DNA of 8,820 nt from Paracoccaceae bacterium (GCA_003535335.1 DOHJ01000024.1:1800-10619), one strand, 5' to 3'; shown: positions 1-6,208, counted from the stretch's first letter. Notes: generated from the sequence alone by a model not told the origin. Numbers and translations are program-made.

Positions 1-239
1 CCGCCGCTGCTGCCAAAGCCGCCGAAGAGGCCGCTGCTGCTGCGACCGATACATCTACAATGGGCAAACTGCTGAGCGTAGACGGTTTTGACGCCGCCAA
101 GATCAGTGAAATGATTGACGGTTCTGGTCTGGATACGATGAAAAAGACCATGCTGAAAACAGCGATTGAAAAAGCTGCAGGAAATCCTGACATGATCAAA
201 GCCGTTATTGGCCAAATCAAAGGTGCCTTGGGTATGTAG
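1..239 (+). CDS. 3' end of an unrecognised gene, Ala-rich linker plus helical C-terminus (partial)
   Basis: The reading frame is open from position 3 to a TAG stop at 237-239, and the start lies upstream of the window. The visible 78 residues begin with an Ala/Glu/Lys-rich low-complexity stretch of about 15 residues (AAAAKAAEEAAAAA). A compact segment of about 60 residues follows, rich in Met, Lys, Ile and Asp, with the look of two or three amphipathic helices (LLSVDGFDAAKISEMIDGSG, then MKKTMLKTAIEKAAGNPDM), ending in QIKGALGM. This suggests a flexible linker leading to a small C-terminal helical domain. I do not recognise the family and assign no function. A strong terminator lies 22 bases after the stop, which supports this being the true end of a gene. 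Codon use resembles the neighbouring genes. Confidence 0.7.
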   Translation, partial: AAAAKAAEEAAAAATDTSTMGKLLSVDGFDAAKISEMIDGSGLDTMKKTMLKTAIEKAAGNPDMIKAVIGQIKGALGM

Positions 240-260
240 GCCTCGTTGGAAAATAAAACG

Positions 261-300
261 AAAACGCCGCGTCGGGAAACCAGCGCGGCGTTTTTGTTTT
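261..300. terminator. Bidirectional rho-independent terminator between the upstream gene and fpr
   Basis: A perfect 11-bp stem pairs 261-271 (AAAACGCCGCG) with 284-294 (CGCGGCGTTTT), with a 12-base loop. On the plus strand it runs into a T-rich tail (TTTTTGTTTT, 291-300). On the minus strand the matching tail is TTTTCGTTTTATTTT. It sits between two convergent genes, the stop at 239 (plus) and the fpr stop at 325 (minus), so it probably serves both. Confidence 0.9.
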
Positions 301-324
301 CAACTTCAACCATCCGGTCTTGAT

Positions 325-1119
325 TTAATCAACGAATGCCTTTTCGACCACATATTCAGCCGGCTTCGAATTGGCACCTTCTTCAAGTCCAAAGCCCTCT
401 AAAATGCGTTTTAGATCAGTATTCAAACCGATCGAGCCACAAACCATCGCCCGATCGGTTTCTTTGCAAATCGGCAGCCCAGCCAAATCTTTAAACAAGG
501 ATCCATCTTCCAGTTTATCGGTAATACGGCCCATCACGGGGCTTTGCTCGCGGGTTGTGGTCGGGAAATAGCGCAGTTTTCCGCCAACCATGTCGCCGAT
601 TAACGGATCATCCGGCAGGCTTTGCACCAACTGGCGGCCATATTCAAGATCCGCCACATCGCGGCAGGTGTGGCACATGATTATTTCGTCGTAGTTTTCA
701 TAGGTTTCCGGTTCGCGCATCAGCGAGGCAAACGGGGCAAGACCGGTGCCGGTGGCAAAAAACCAGAGCCGTTTTCCAGGCAACAAAGCATCATGCACCA
801 ATGTACCAACAGGTTTGGGCCGCATGATTATTTCATCACCCACCTTGATATGCTGCAATCTTGAGGTCAGCGGGCCATCCGCCACCTTGATCGAATAAAA
901 TTCCAGCGTCTCGTCCCAGCTTGGCGATGCGATCGAATAGGCCCGCATCAATGGCCGCCCGTTATCGCCCATCAAGCCAATCATCACAAACTCACCAGAG
1001 CGAAACCGCAAGCTTTGTGGCCGTGTCACCCGAAATGAAAACAATCTGTCCGTCCAGTGTTTTACTTCGGTGACGGTTTGGGTGTCGGGTGTTTTCATCT
1101 TTTTTGGTTTATCAGTCAT
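325..1119 (-). CDS. fpr: Ferredoxin--NADP reductase (Fpr, bacterial FAD type)
   Basis: This 264-residue cytosolic flavoprotein should move electrons between NADPH and ferredoxin or flavodoxin. In proteobacteria such enzymes supply reductant for Fe-S assembly, radical enzymes and oxidative-stress defence. Visible motifs are the FAD-binding RAYSIASP (59-66), the second flavin-domain segment FYSIKVADGPLTSRL (75-89), the NADP-binding glycine motif GTGLAPF (124-130), the MVCGSIGLNTD nucleotide-domain motif (225-235) and a C-terminal VVEKAFVD tail. The bacterial subclass I Fpr family ends in a similar short tail. Length is normal for the family (about 255-275). I chose the ATG at 1119 because GGAAAG lies 11 bases upstream. 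An alternative Met at residue 8 has no clear ribosome site. The gene is monocistronic, divergent from dctB and convergent with the upstream gene. The family call is firm; the exact electron partner is not visible. Confidence 0.95.
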   Translation of the reverse strand: MTDKPKKMKTPDTQTVTEVKHWTDRLFSFRVTRPQSLRFRSGEFVMIGLMGDNGRPLMRAYSIASPSWDETLEFYSIKVADGPLTSRLQHIKVGDEIIMRPKPVGTLVHDALLPGKRLWFFATGTGLAPFASLMREPETYENYDEIIMCHTCRDVADLEYGRQLVQSLPDDPLIGDMVGGKLRYFPTTTREQSPVMGRITDKLEDGSLFKDLAGLPICKETDRAMVCGSIGLNTDLKRILEGFGLEEGANSKPAEYVVEKAFVD

Positions 1120-1297
1120 GTTAAACGGGTCTTTCCATATTTGGCAACACTATCACAACAAGGTTGGTTTGTGTTTCCTATATTGCTTTAGTCGGGTCCG
1201 GTCCAGTCAGGATCGGATGCGGGTTGGCGCGGCACAACCAGCTAAAATAAATGCAAACATGCTGGTCTTTGGCCAACAGGTTTTTTACTAGTGGCTT
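1120..1297. other. Divergent intergenic region fpr / dctB
   Basis: These 178 bases separate the fpr and dctB start codons and must hold both promoters. For dctB I see an AT-rich TAAAAT at 1243-1248 as a possible -10, but no well-spaced -35. An 8-bp palindrome TTGGCCAA lies at 1269-1276. No small ORF or RNA gene is convincing here. Confidence 0.5.
1177..1205 (-). promoter_or_regulatory. Candidate sigma70 promoter for fpr
   Basis: On the minus strand TGGACC (1200-1205, 4 of 6 matches to TTGACA) and TATAGG (1177-1182, 4 of 6 to TATAAT) are separated by 17 bp. This would give a 5' leader of about 50 bases before the fpr ATG. It is only a consensus match; alphaproteobacterial promoters are loose and the prediction is tentative. 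Confidence 0.35.
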
Positions 1298-2989
1298 ATG
1301 ATGGGTAAAACAACACGGCGCATACTGGCTTTTGGTCTGTTTTTGTTTGCGACGGCACTGGGGGCCGGTGCTGCGGGCTGGTTTGGCTATTCATCATCCT
1401 TGGCAGGGCTGGCGCTGCGCGGGCAGGCGGATTTAACACGGGCCTCGGACCGGCTGGTTGGTCAGCTACAGCGCTTTCGCCAAGTGGCGGTTTTGATGGC
1501 TGATCACCCCGAACTGGTGGCTTTGACCAAAGGGCAGGGGGATGTTGACAGGGTTAACAGCCTGCTGTTGTCGATTGCCGATAAAACCGGATCAGACGCT
1601 ATTATGCTTGCCTCTGGCAAAGGTCAGGTTTTGGCGCATTCAACGCTGCGGCCGGTTTTTAATCTAACCGGTCAGCCGCATTATGATCGGGCCATGCATG
1701 GGGCGCTGGGGATTTCGCATAATTATAACAGTCCGACCAATCAGCGCATTTTTTCCTTTGGGGCGCCGATTATCCAGTCCGGTCATGTGCTGGGGGCGGT
1801 GATTGTCTCGGTCGATATCGAAACAATCGAGGAATCCGATTGGCGCGGTGATTTGCACGCGGTGTTTTTCACCGATGATGCCGGTTTGATTTTTGTGGCC
1901 AACCGATCCGAACTGGTGATGCGAACCCGCCAGGCGCTAAAGGGGGGCGCGTTTGCGTCTGTGCGTCAGCGTGCCGGTTATGAAATCTGGTCACTCAATT
2001 CCGGTCCCTACATTCCGAAAAATGCCCTGCATTTAACCAAACCCCTGCCAATCATTGGCATGAGGGGCGAAGTTCTGGTCAGCACCGCACCCGCATTGCG
2101 CCTGGCGTGGTTGCAAGGTGCTGCGGTGGCCGCTATTCTTTTGGGCTTGGGCGCAATCCTGTTTTGGCTGACCGAACGAAGGCGCGCAATGGCGGCGCGG
2201 CTAAGGCTGGAGGCCAAGGCCAACGAGGAGCTGGAAATCAGGGTCGAGCAACGTAGTGTCGAGTTAAAACAGGCCCAAAGCGAGTTGCTGCAATCGGCAA
2301 AGCTGGCTGCCCTTGGCCAAATGTCGGCCGGTATCAGCCACGAATTGAACCAGCCATTGATGGCAATCCGCTCCTTTGCCGAAAACGCCGAAACCTTTAT
2401 TGAGCGGGGCAAACCCGGGGTAGCGCTTAAAAATCTGTCGCGCATTTCCGAGCTGGCCCGGCGTATGGGCCGTATCATCAGCAATTTTCGCGCCTTTGCA
2501 AAACAGGAAAGCGAACCGGTTGGCGATGTGGATGCTGTTGCGGTGATTGAGGCGGTGATTGAAATGAACGAGGCACGTTTTGTGCAAGAAAAAATCAGGC
2601 TGAACTGGAGCGGGGCAAACGCAGCCATTTTGGTGCGCGCCGGCGAAGTCCGGCTGCAACAGGTTCTGGTCAACCTGATTTCAAATGCGATTGATGCCAT
2701 GGAAGACATCCGGTATCCCCGCATCGAAATATCGGTTGAATGCGATGCTGAAAAGGCGCGGATTACGGTGCGCGACAACGGCCCCGGCATTAAACAGCCC
2801 GAGAAGATTTTCGAGCCGTATTACACCACAAAAGCCGTTGGTAAATCGGATGGAATGGGATTGGGGCTGTCGATTTCTTACGGGCTGGTGCAAAGTTTCG
2901 GCGGTGATATCCGTGGGCGCAATCACAAATCGGGCGGGGCGGTCTTTACGGTTGAACTGCCGCTGGCAAAACAAAAGGATGCAGCATGA
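1298..2989 (+). CDS. dctB: C4-dicarboxylate sensor histidine kinase DctB
   Basis: This 563-residue inner-membrane kinase should sense external C4-dicarboxylates and phosphorylate DctD. It has an N-terminal membrane segment (about 9-30), a periplasmic sensor region (about 32-266) of the size and character of the double-Cache-like domain of DctB, and a second membrane segment (about 269-290). A charged coiled-coil linker (about 293-335) leads to the HisKA helix with phosphoacceptor His348 in GISHELNQP. The HATPase domain shows the N box (VNLISNAIDAM, Asn459 and Asn463), G1 (DNGPGI, 493-498), F box (IFEPYYTTK, 504-512) and G2 (GMGLGLS, 519-525), so all catalytic motifs are intact. Length is slightly short for DctB (about 570-620). 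An in-frame stop at 1289 fixes the start at ATG 1298 or the adjacent ATG 1301; neither has a good ribosome site. It overlaps dctD by ATGA, so the pair is probably co-translated. The ligand is inferred from the adjacent dctPQM. Confidence 0.92.
   Translation: MMGKTTRRILAFGLFLFATALGAGAAGWFGYSSSLAGLALRGQADLTRASDRLVGQLQRFRQVAVLMADHPELVALTKGQGDVDRVNSLLLSIADKTGSDAIMLASGKGQVLAHSTLRPVFNLTGQPHYDRAMHGALGISHNYNSPTNQRIFSFGAPIIQSGHVLGAVIVSVDIETIEESDWRGDLHAVFFTDDAGLIFVANRSELVMRTRQALKGGAFASVRQRAGYEIWSLNSGPYIPKNALHLTKPLPIIGMRGEVLVSTAPALRLAWLQGAAVAAILLGLGAILFWLTERRRAMAARLRLEAKANEELEIRVEQRSVELKQAQSELLQSAKLAALGQMSAGISHELNQPLMAIRSFAENAETFIERGKPGVALKNLSRISELARRMGRIISNFRAFAKQESEPVGDVDAVAVIEAVIEMNEARFVQEKIRLNWSGANAAILVRAGEVRLQQVLVNLISNAIDAMEDIRYPRIEISVECDAEKARITVRDNGPGIKQPEKIFEPYYTTKAVGKSDGMGLGLSISYGLVQSFGGDIRGRNHKSGGAVFTVELPLAKQKDAA
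2974..2979 (+). promoter_or_regulatory. Ribosome binding site of dctD inside the dctB 3' end
   Basis: AAAGGA lies 6 bases before the dctD ATG, within the last codons of dctB. It supports the ATG that overlaps the dctB stop codon as the dctD start. Confidence 0.7.
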
Positions 2990-4209
2990 ACAAACGGGTT
3001 TTGCTGGTGGATGATGATGCCTCTGTGCGCGAGGCTTTGGGCCAGACGCTGGAGCTGGCCGAATATGAACCAACCCTTGCAGCCAGCTTTGTCGAGGCCA
3101 AGGACCACATTAACGCCGATTTTAACGGGGTGGTGATCAGCGACATCAGGATGCCGGGCAAAGACGGGTTTGCCCTGCTTGAATATGCCCAAGGGGTCGA
3201 TGCGGATTTGCCGGTGCTTTTGTTGACTGGCGAAGGCGATATCCCGATGGCGGTCAGGGGCATCAGTGCCGGTGCCTTTGATTTTCTGGAAAAGCCCTGC
3301 GCGCCGCAGGATTTACTGGCTGTGGTGGCGCGGGCCCAGAAAACCCGGGCGCTGGTGTTGGAGAACCGGCGGCTGAAACGTCAGTTGGAAACCGGTGATG
3401 CGGCCGCGCGGATGTTGTTTGGGGTTTCGGATTTGGCCAAGGAATTGCGCAAAAAAACCCGTGCATTTGCCAGAACCCGCGCCGGTGTTTTGATCAGCGG
3501 GGCACCGGGTACCGGAACCTCGAAGGTGGCCGAAGTTATCCACCTTTTGTCGGATGTTTCTGACGCGCCATTTCTTAAAATCGCGGCGGCCTCACTGAAG
3601 CAGAGCGATTTAGCAGGTATTTTGCGACGGGTCAGCGGCGGCAGCCTGTTTTTAGACGAAGTGGCGGCGCTGACGGCGGATGTGCAGCTGACTTTGCTGG
3701 AATGCCTTGAGCAAAATTGCGACATGCGATTGCTGGCGGGCAGCTACCGCGATCTGGGCAAAGAGGTAGAGGCCGGAAAATTCAACCACGATTTATATTA
3801 CAAGCTGGCAGTCACACGCATCCGGATCCCGTCTTTGCGCGAACGCCCCGAAGATATTCCGGTGCTGTTTCGCCATTACGTGGCAATTGCTTGCGAGCAG
3901 GCCGCACTGAGCGCGCCCGAAATCAGCCAGTCGGTGGTGTCACGCCTGATGGCACAGGAATGGCCCGGAAATGCACGCGCCTTGATGAATGCGGCAATGC
4001 GGTTTTCGATGGGGTTGGGCGAAGGTCATGAAGAAGAAGATCTCGGCCTGAGCCAGCGTTTGGCCCAAGTGGAGCGATCATTGTTAAGCGAAGCGTTGCG
4101 CCGCCATAATGGCAATGCCAGCCAAGCGGCCAAGGCGTTGAAACTGCCGCGCAAAACTTTTTATGACAAGCTGGCAAAATACGGGATTCGCCCGGAAGGG
4201 TTTCGTTGA
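2986..4209 (+). CDS. dctD: DctD-type response regulator with degenerate, GAFTGA-less AAA+ domain
   Basis: This 407-residue protein has the three-part NtrC/DctD architecture. The receiver domain (about 3-120) is complete: acidic D9-D11, phosphoacceptor Asp53 in ISDIRMPGKDG, Thr81 and Lys103. The C-terminal Fis-type helix-turn-helix (about 362-400, NASQAAKALKLPRKTFYDKL) is also intact. The central AAA+ domain (about 145-345) is not. Walker A reads GAPGTGTSK (172-180), with Thr178 where the family has the nucleotide-binding Lys. The segment carrying the sigma54-contacting GAFTGA loop is missing: only 13 residues lie between AASL (201-204) and GGSLFLDE (218-225). Sensor I reads AGSYRDL (family AATNRDL), and the arginine-finger motif reads FNHDLYYKL (family FREDLYYRL). 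Walker B (LFLDE) and sensor II WPGNAR remain. The protein is short for DctD (about 440-460). I infer a phosphorylation-responsive DNA-binding regulator of dctPQM that does not act as a sigma54 ATPase. It is translationally coupled to dctB. Confidence 0.9.
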   Translation: MNKRVLLVDDDASVREALGQTLELAEYEPTLAASFVEAKDHINADFNGVVISDIRMPGKDGFALLEYAQGVDADLPVLLLTGEGDIPMAVRGISAGAFDFLEKPCAPQDLLAVVARAQKTRALVLENRRLKRQLETGDAAARMLFGVSDLAKELRKKTRAFARTRAGVLISGAPGTGTSKVAEVIHLLSDVSDAPFLKIAAASLKQSDLAGILRRVSGGSLFLDEVAALTADVQLTLLECLEQNCDMRLLAGSYRDLGKEVEAGKFNHDLYYKLAVTRIRIPSLRERPEDIPVLFRHYVAIACEQAALSAPEISQSVVSRLMAQEWPGNARALMNAAMRFSMGLGEGHEEEDLGLSQRLAQVERSLLSEALRRHNGNASQAAKALKLPRKTFYDKLAKYGIRPEGFR

Positions 4210-4223
4210 ACTGTGCGGAAATC

Positions 4224-4250
4224 CACACAAGGCGCTGGCGGCGCTGTGTG
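4224..4250 (+). terminator. Stem-loop just after dctD, possible terminator without a T tract
   Basis: CACACA (4224-4229) and GCGC (4232-4235) pair with GCGC (4241-4244) and TGTGTG (4245-4250), with a 2-base bulge (4230-4231) and a 5-base loop. It starts 15 bases after the dctD stop. The following bases are AAAACCCG, so there is no U run in either direction. It may end or stabilise the dctBD transcript, but a standard intrinsic terminator is not supported. Confidence 0.4.
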
Positions 4251-4280
4251 AAAACCCGCCACAGGATTGAATAAGTCAAC

Positions 4281-4295
4281 GATAAACAGTTTATC
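4281..4295. promoter_or_regulatory. Perfect palindrome, candidate operator for the dctPQM promoter
   Basis: GATAAACAGTTTATC has perfect 7-bp arms around a single central base (4288). Its centre is 43 bases before the TATACT hexamer, or about -55 from the start that hexamer would set. That is a typical position for a dimeric activator acting on a sigma70 promoter. DctD is the obvious candidate binder because its gene is adjacent and its Fis-type DNA-binding domain is intact, but the assignment is inferred. Confidence 0.5.
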
Positions 4296-4330
4296 TTGCC
4301 AGTCTAACATGCTGTTATTGCCTGGCTTTA

Positions 4331-4336
4331 TATACT
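4331..4336 (+). promoter_or_regulatory. Candidate -10 element of the dctPQM promoter
   Basis: TATACT matches five of six bases of the sigma70 -10 consensus. At 16-18 bp upstream there is no recognisable -35 hexamer (the sequence is around ACATGCTG), which fits a promoter that depends on an activator. The predicted start near 4343 would leave a leader of about 110 bases before dctP. Confidence 0.4.
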
Positions 4337-4440
4337 TGTAACGCGATTGTTAAAAACAGCTTGAGCGGCTGGCCCCTATGTTATCTGTTCTTTTCAGGTG
4401 CCCGGCTTTCGGGCGTCCGATTAGTTATGTTTGAAACTCT

Positions 4441-4448
4441 GGGAGGAG
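4441..4448 (+). promoter_or_regulatory. Ribosome binding site deciding the dctP start
   Basis: GGGAGGAG lies 6 bases before the ATG at 4455. An in-frame TTG at 4431 would lengthen the protein by 8 residues, but it lies upstream of this site and would put charged residues (KLWEEP) before the signal peptide. The ATG at 4455 is therefore preferred. Confidence 0.9.
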
Positions 4449-4454
4449 CCCATA

Positions 4455-5456
4455 ATGAAATTCCTGACCACAGCCGCCACAGCACTTGCGCTGTCCGTCA
4501 CTGCCAATGTGGCAACTGCATCTTGTGAAGATGGCGAAGTTGTTATCAAATTTTCCCACGTCACCAACACCGACAAGCACCCCAAAGGCATTGCTGCCAC
4601 ATTGCTTGCCAAGCGCGTCAATGAGGAAATGAACGGCAAAGCCTGCATGGAAGTTTACCCCAACTCCACGCTTTATGATGACAATAAAGTGCTGGAAGCC
4701 ATGCTGCAGGGGGATGTGCAACTGGCCGCACCTTCCTTGTCAAAATTCGAAAAATTCACCAAAAAATTCCGCATTTTCGATCTGCCTTTCATGTTTGAAA
4801 GCATTGATGCGGTTGACGCTTTTCAAAATTCAGAAACCGGTCAGGCGATGAAAGATTCAATGCAAAATCGCGGTCTGCAAGGCCTTGCATTTTGGCATAA
4901 TGGCATGAAACAGATGTCAGCCAATAAACCGCTGATCAGCCCATCCGATGCCAGTGGCATGAAATTTCGCGTGATGTCATCTGATGTGCTGGTTGCCCAG
5001 ATGGAAGCCATGGGGGCAAGCCCGCAAAAAATGTCGTTTTCCGAAGTTTACGGTGCCTTGCAACAGGGTGTTGTCGATGGTCAGGAAAACACTTGGTCCA
5101 ACATTTTTGGCAAAAAGTTTTTTGAGGTTCAGGACGGTATAACCGAAACCAACCACGGAATTCTGGATTATCTGGTTGTGGCAAATGTGGATTGGCTGGC
5201 CAGTCTGGATGCGGATGTGCGTGATCAATTGCTGACAATTGTTGGCGAAGTTACCAAGATGCGCAACGCTGAAGCCTTTGCTGTGAACGAAGCTGCCAAG
5301 CAATCTATTATTGACGCTGGTGGTAAAATTCGCAGCCTGACACCTGAACAACGTCAGGTTTGGGTTGATACAATGAAGCCGGTTTGGCAGCAATTCTCGG
5401 GTGATGTTGGTCAGGAAAACATTGATGCCGCACAGGCGATCAACGATTCCATGTAA
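4455..5456 (+). CDS. dctP: TRAP transporter periplasmic C4-dicarboxylate-binding protein DctP
   Basis: This 333-residue periplasmic protein should bind C4-dicarboxylates and deliver them to DctQM. A Sec signal peptide (about 1-22, MKFLTTAATALALSVTANVATA) ends in a plausible signal peptidase I site ATA|S. The mature protein starts with the family-typical VVIKFSHVTNTDKHPKG. The conserved ligand Arg is Arg172 in GMKFRVM. The second domain carries VVDGQENTWSNI (206-217) and the TETNHGILDYLVV segment (230-242), both close to known DctP proteins for malate, fumarate and succinate. Length is normal (about 330). Cys24 and Cys64 are the only cysteines of the mature protein and could form a disulfide. 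dctP heads a dctPQM set and is separated from dctQ by a stem-loop that could raise its expression over the membrane subunits. The dicarboxylate call rests on these motifs and on dctBD upstream. Confidence 0.94.
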   Translation: MKFLTTAATALALSVTANVATASCEDGEVVIKFSHVTNTDKHPKGIAATLLAKRVNEEMNGKACMEVYPNSTLYDDNKVLEAMLQGDVQLAAPSLSKFEKFTKKFRIFDLPFMFESIDAVDAFQNSETGQAMKDSMQNRGLQGLAFWHNGMKQMSANKPLISPSDASGMKFRVMSSDVLVAQMEAMGASPQKMSFSEVYGALQQGVVDGQENTWSNIFGKKFFEVQDGITETNHGILDYLVVANVDWLASLDADVRDQLLTIVGEVTKMRNAEAFAVNEAAKQSIIDAGGKIRSLTPEQRQVWVDTMKPVWQQFSGDVGQENIDAAQAINDSM

Positions 5457-5474
5457 GTTGGGTTCGTAAAAAAA

Positions 5475-5506
5475 TGCACGCGGCCCCGCCAAGAGGGCCG
5501 TGTGCA
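5475..5506 (+). terminator. Stem-loop between dctP and dctQ (attenuator or mRNA stabiliser)
   Basis: TGCACGCGGCCC (5475-5486) pairs with GGGCCGTGTGCA (5495-5506) over 12 bp with one G-U pair and an 8-base loop. It is followed by the AT-rich GATTAAATTTT rather than a clean U run. Because dctQ and dctM follow without another clear promoter, partial termination or protection of the dctP mRNA from 3' decay would give more binding protein than membrane subunits. I recall a comparable dctP-dctQ stem-loop described for Rhodobacter capsulatus; this is from memory. Confidence 0.7.
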
Positions 5507-5521
5507 GATTAAATTTTCCGG

Positions 5522-5526
5522 GGAGG
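5522..5526 (+). promoter_or_regulatory. Ribosome binding site deciding the dctQ start
   Basis: GGAGG, within the G-rich run GGGAGGGGG (5521-5529), lies 7 bases before ATG 5534 and only 4 before the in-frame GTG 5531. The ATG is preferred; the difference is one residue. Confidence 0.75.
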
Positions 5527-5533
5527 GGGCGTG

Positions 5534-6208
5534 ATGCTTGAGCATCCAAAGGCAAGCTTTGTCGACCGCATAGAAGAAACCATGATCGCCGCCTTGCTCG
5601 GGGCTATGACACTGATAACGTTCGCCAATGTTGTGGCGCGTTACGCTTTTAATTCCAACATCCTCTGGGCGTTAGAGCTGACAGTCTTTATGTTTGGCTG
5701 GCTGGTTTTACTGGGCGCACCTTATGCGGTGAAAAAAGGCACCCATTTGGGCGTTGATGCGGTGATCAACACGTTGCCTGACGGGATGCGCAAGGTTTTT
5801 GCACTGCTTGCGGTGACGGTTTGCATTATTTTCACATTTTTACTGCTAAAAGGCGCATGGGACTACTGGGCCAATTTTGCCAACCTGCCGCGCACCGAAG
5901 GCCGCTGGTTCCCCACCGGTTTTCAGGAAAAATTTCGCGGGCAGGGCTGGTTTGAAACCAACGATATTCCGCACCCTGTCATTTTAAACTGGATGGCAGA
6001 TGTGTTCAATGACGGCACAGCTTACGAAAAACTGCCCCGCATGGTGCCTTACATGATTTTGCCGATTTCAATGGCTTTAATGTTGTTTCGCTTTATTCAG
6101 GCGGCTGTGTTGATTTGGACGGGTAAAATTGACTGCATCATTGCCAGCCACGAGGTCGAAGACGAAATCGAAGAAATCCGCCAAAGCCATCAGGAGACAG
6201 CCCAATGA
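5534..6208 (+). CDS. dctQ: TRAP transporter small membrane subunit DctQ
   Basis: This 224-residue inner-membrane protein is the small (4-helix) subunit of the C4-dicarboxylate TRAP transporter, which scaffolds DctM and helps dock DctP. Membrane segments lie at about 15-37, 46-64, 87-107 and 169-194. The family signature NVVARYAFNSNILWALELT (32-50) links helices 1 and 2, and GAPYAVKKGTHLGVD (61-75) is the conserved region after helix 2. The loop between helices 3 and 4 (about 110-165) is long, making the protein larger than the usual 160-190 residues; long DctQ proteins of this kind occur in dicarboxylate-type TRAP systems of the Rhodobacter group. The C-terminus is a charged tail (EVEDEIEEIRQSHQ). 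It overlaps dctM by ATGA, pointing to coupled translation of the two membrane subunits. Confidence 0.92.
   Translation: MLEHPKASFVDRIEETMIAALLGAMTLITFANVVARYAFNSNILWALELTVFMFGWLVLLGAPYAVKKGTHLGVDAVINTLPDGMRKVFALLAVTVCIIFTFLLLKGAWDYWANFANLPRTEGRWFPTGFQEKFRGQGWFETNDIPHPVILNWMADVFNDGTAYEKLPRMVPYMILPISMALMLFRFIQAAVLIWTGKIDCIIASHEVEDEIEEIRQSHQETAQ
6192..6197 (+). promoter_or_regulatory. Ribosome binding site of dctM inside the dctQ 3' end
   Basis: AGGAGA lies 7 bases before the dctM ATG and within the last codons of dctQ. It confirms the start that overlaps the dctQ stop. Confidence 0.85.

Larger units (their letters stand above)
4210..4454 (+). other. dctD-dctP intergenic region, transporter promoter region
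   Basis: This 245-base gap separates the regulators from the transporter genes. In order it holds the post-dctD stem-loop, the 15-bp palindrome (4281-4295), a TATACT -10-like hexamer (4331-4336), a small leader hairpin (GCCCG at 4400-4404 pairing with CGGGC at 4410-4414) and the dctP ribosome site. I see no GG-N10-GC sigma54 core at any TGGC in it. It contains no convincing ORF. Confidence 0.6.

Noticed and set aside
1224..1248. Sigma70 promoter TTGGCG / TAAAAT for dctB
   Set aside because: The spacing is only 13 bp, too short for a functional -35/-10 pair.
2008..2790. A 260-codon open frame antisense to dctB
   Set aside because: It lies wholly over the conserved kinase domains of dctB. Its translation is Ser/Arg/Ala-rich low-quality sequence typical of a complementary-strand shadow, with no ribosome site or known motif.
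3498..3660. dctD as a frameshifted pseudogene
   Set aside because: The frame is continuous from start to stop, flanking motifs on both sides are in frame, and the receiver and HTH domains are intact. The losses look like evolved changes rather than decay.
4323..4339. Possible sigma54 promoter at TGGCTTTATATACTTGT
   Set aside because: It has the GG but no GC at the required distance; the -12 position reads TT.
4431..4454. Upstream TTG start for dctP adding eight residues
   Set aside because: The strong GGGAGGAG site lies downstream of the TTG and fits the ATG at 4455, which gives a clean signal peptide.
4515..4530. DctP as a lipoprotein (Cys24 close to the signal peptide end)
   Set aside because: The residues before Cys24 (T-A-S-C) lack the hydrophobic -3 residue of a lipobox, and an ATA|S signal peptidase I site is better.
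4977..5555. A 192-codon open frame antisense to dctP
   Set aside because: It overlaps the well-supported dctP and runs through the dctP-dctQ stem-loop. There is no family resemblance and no separate promoter.
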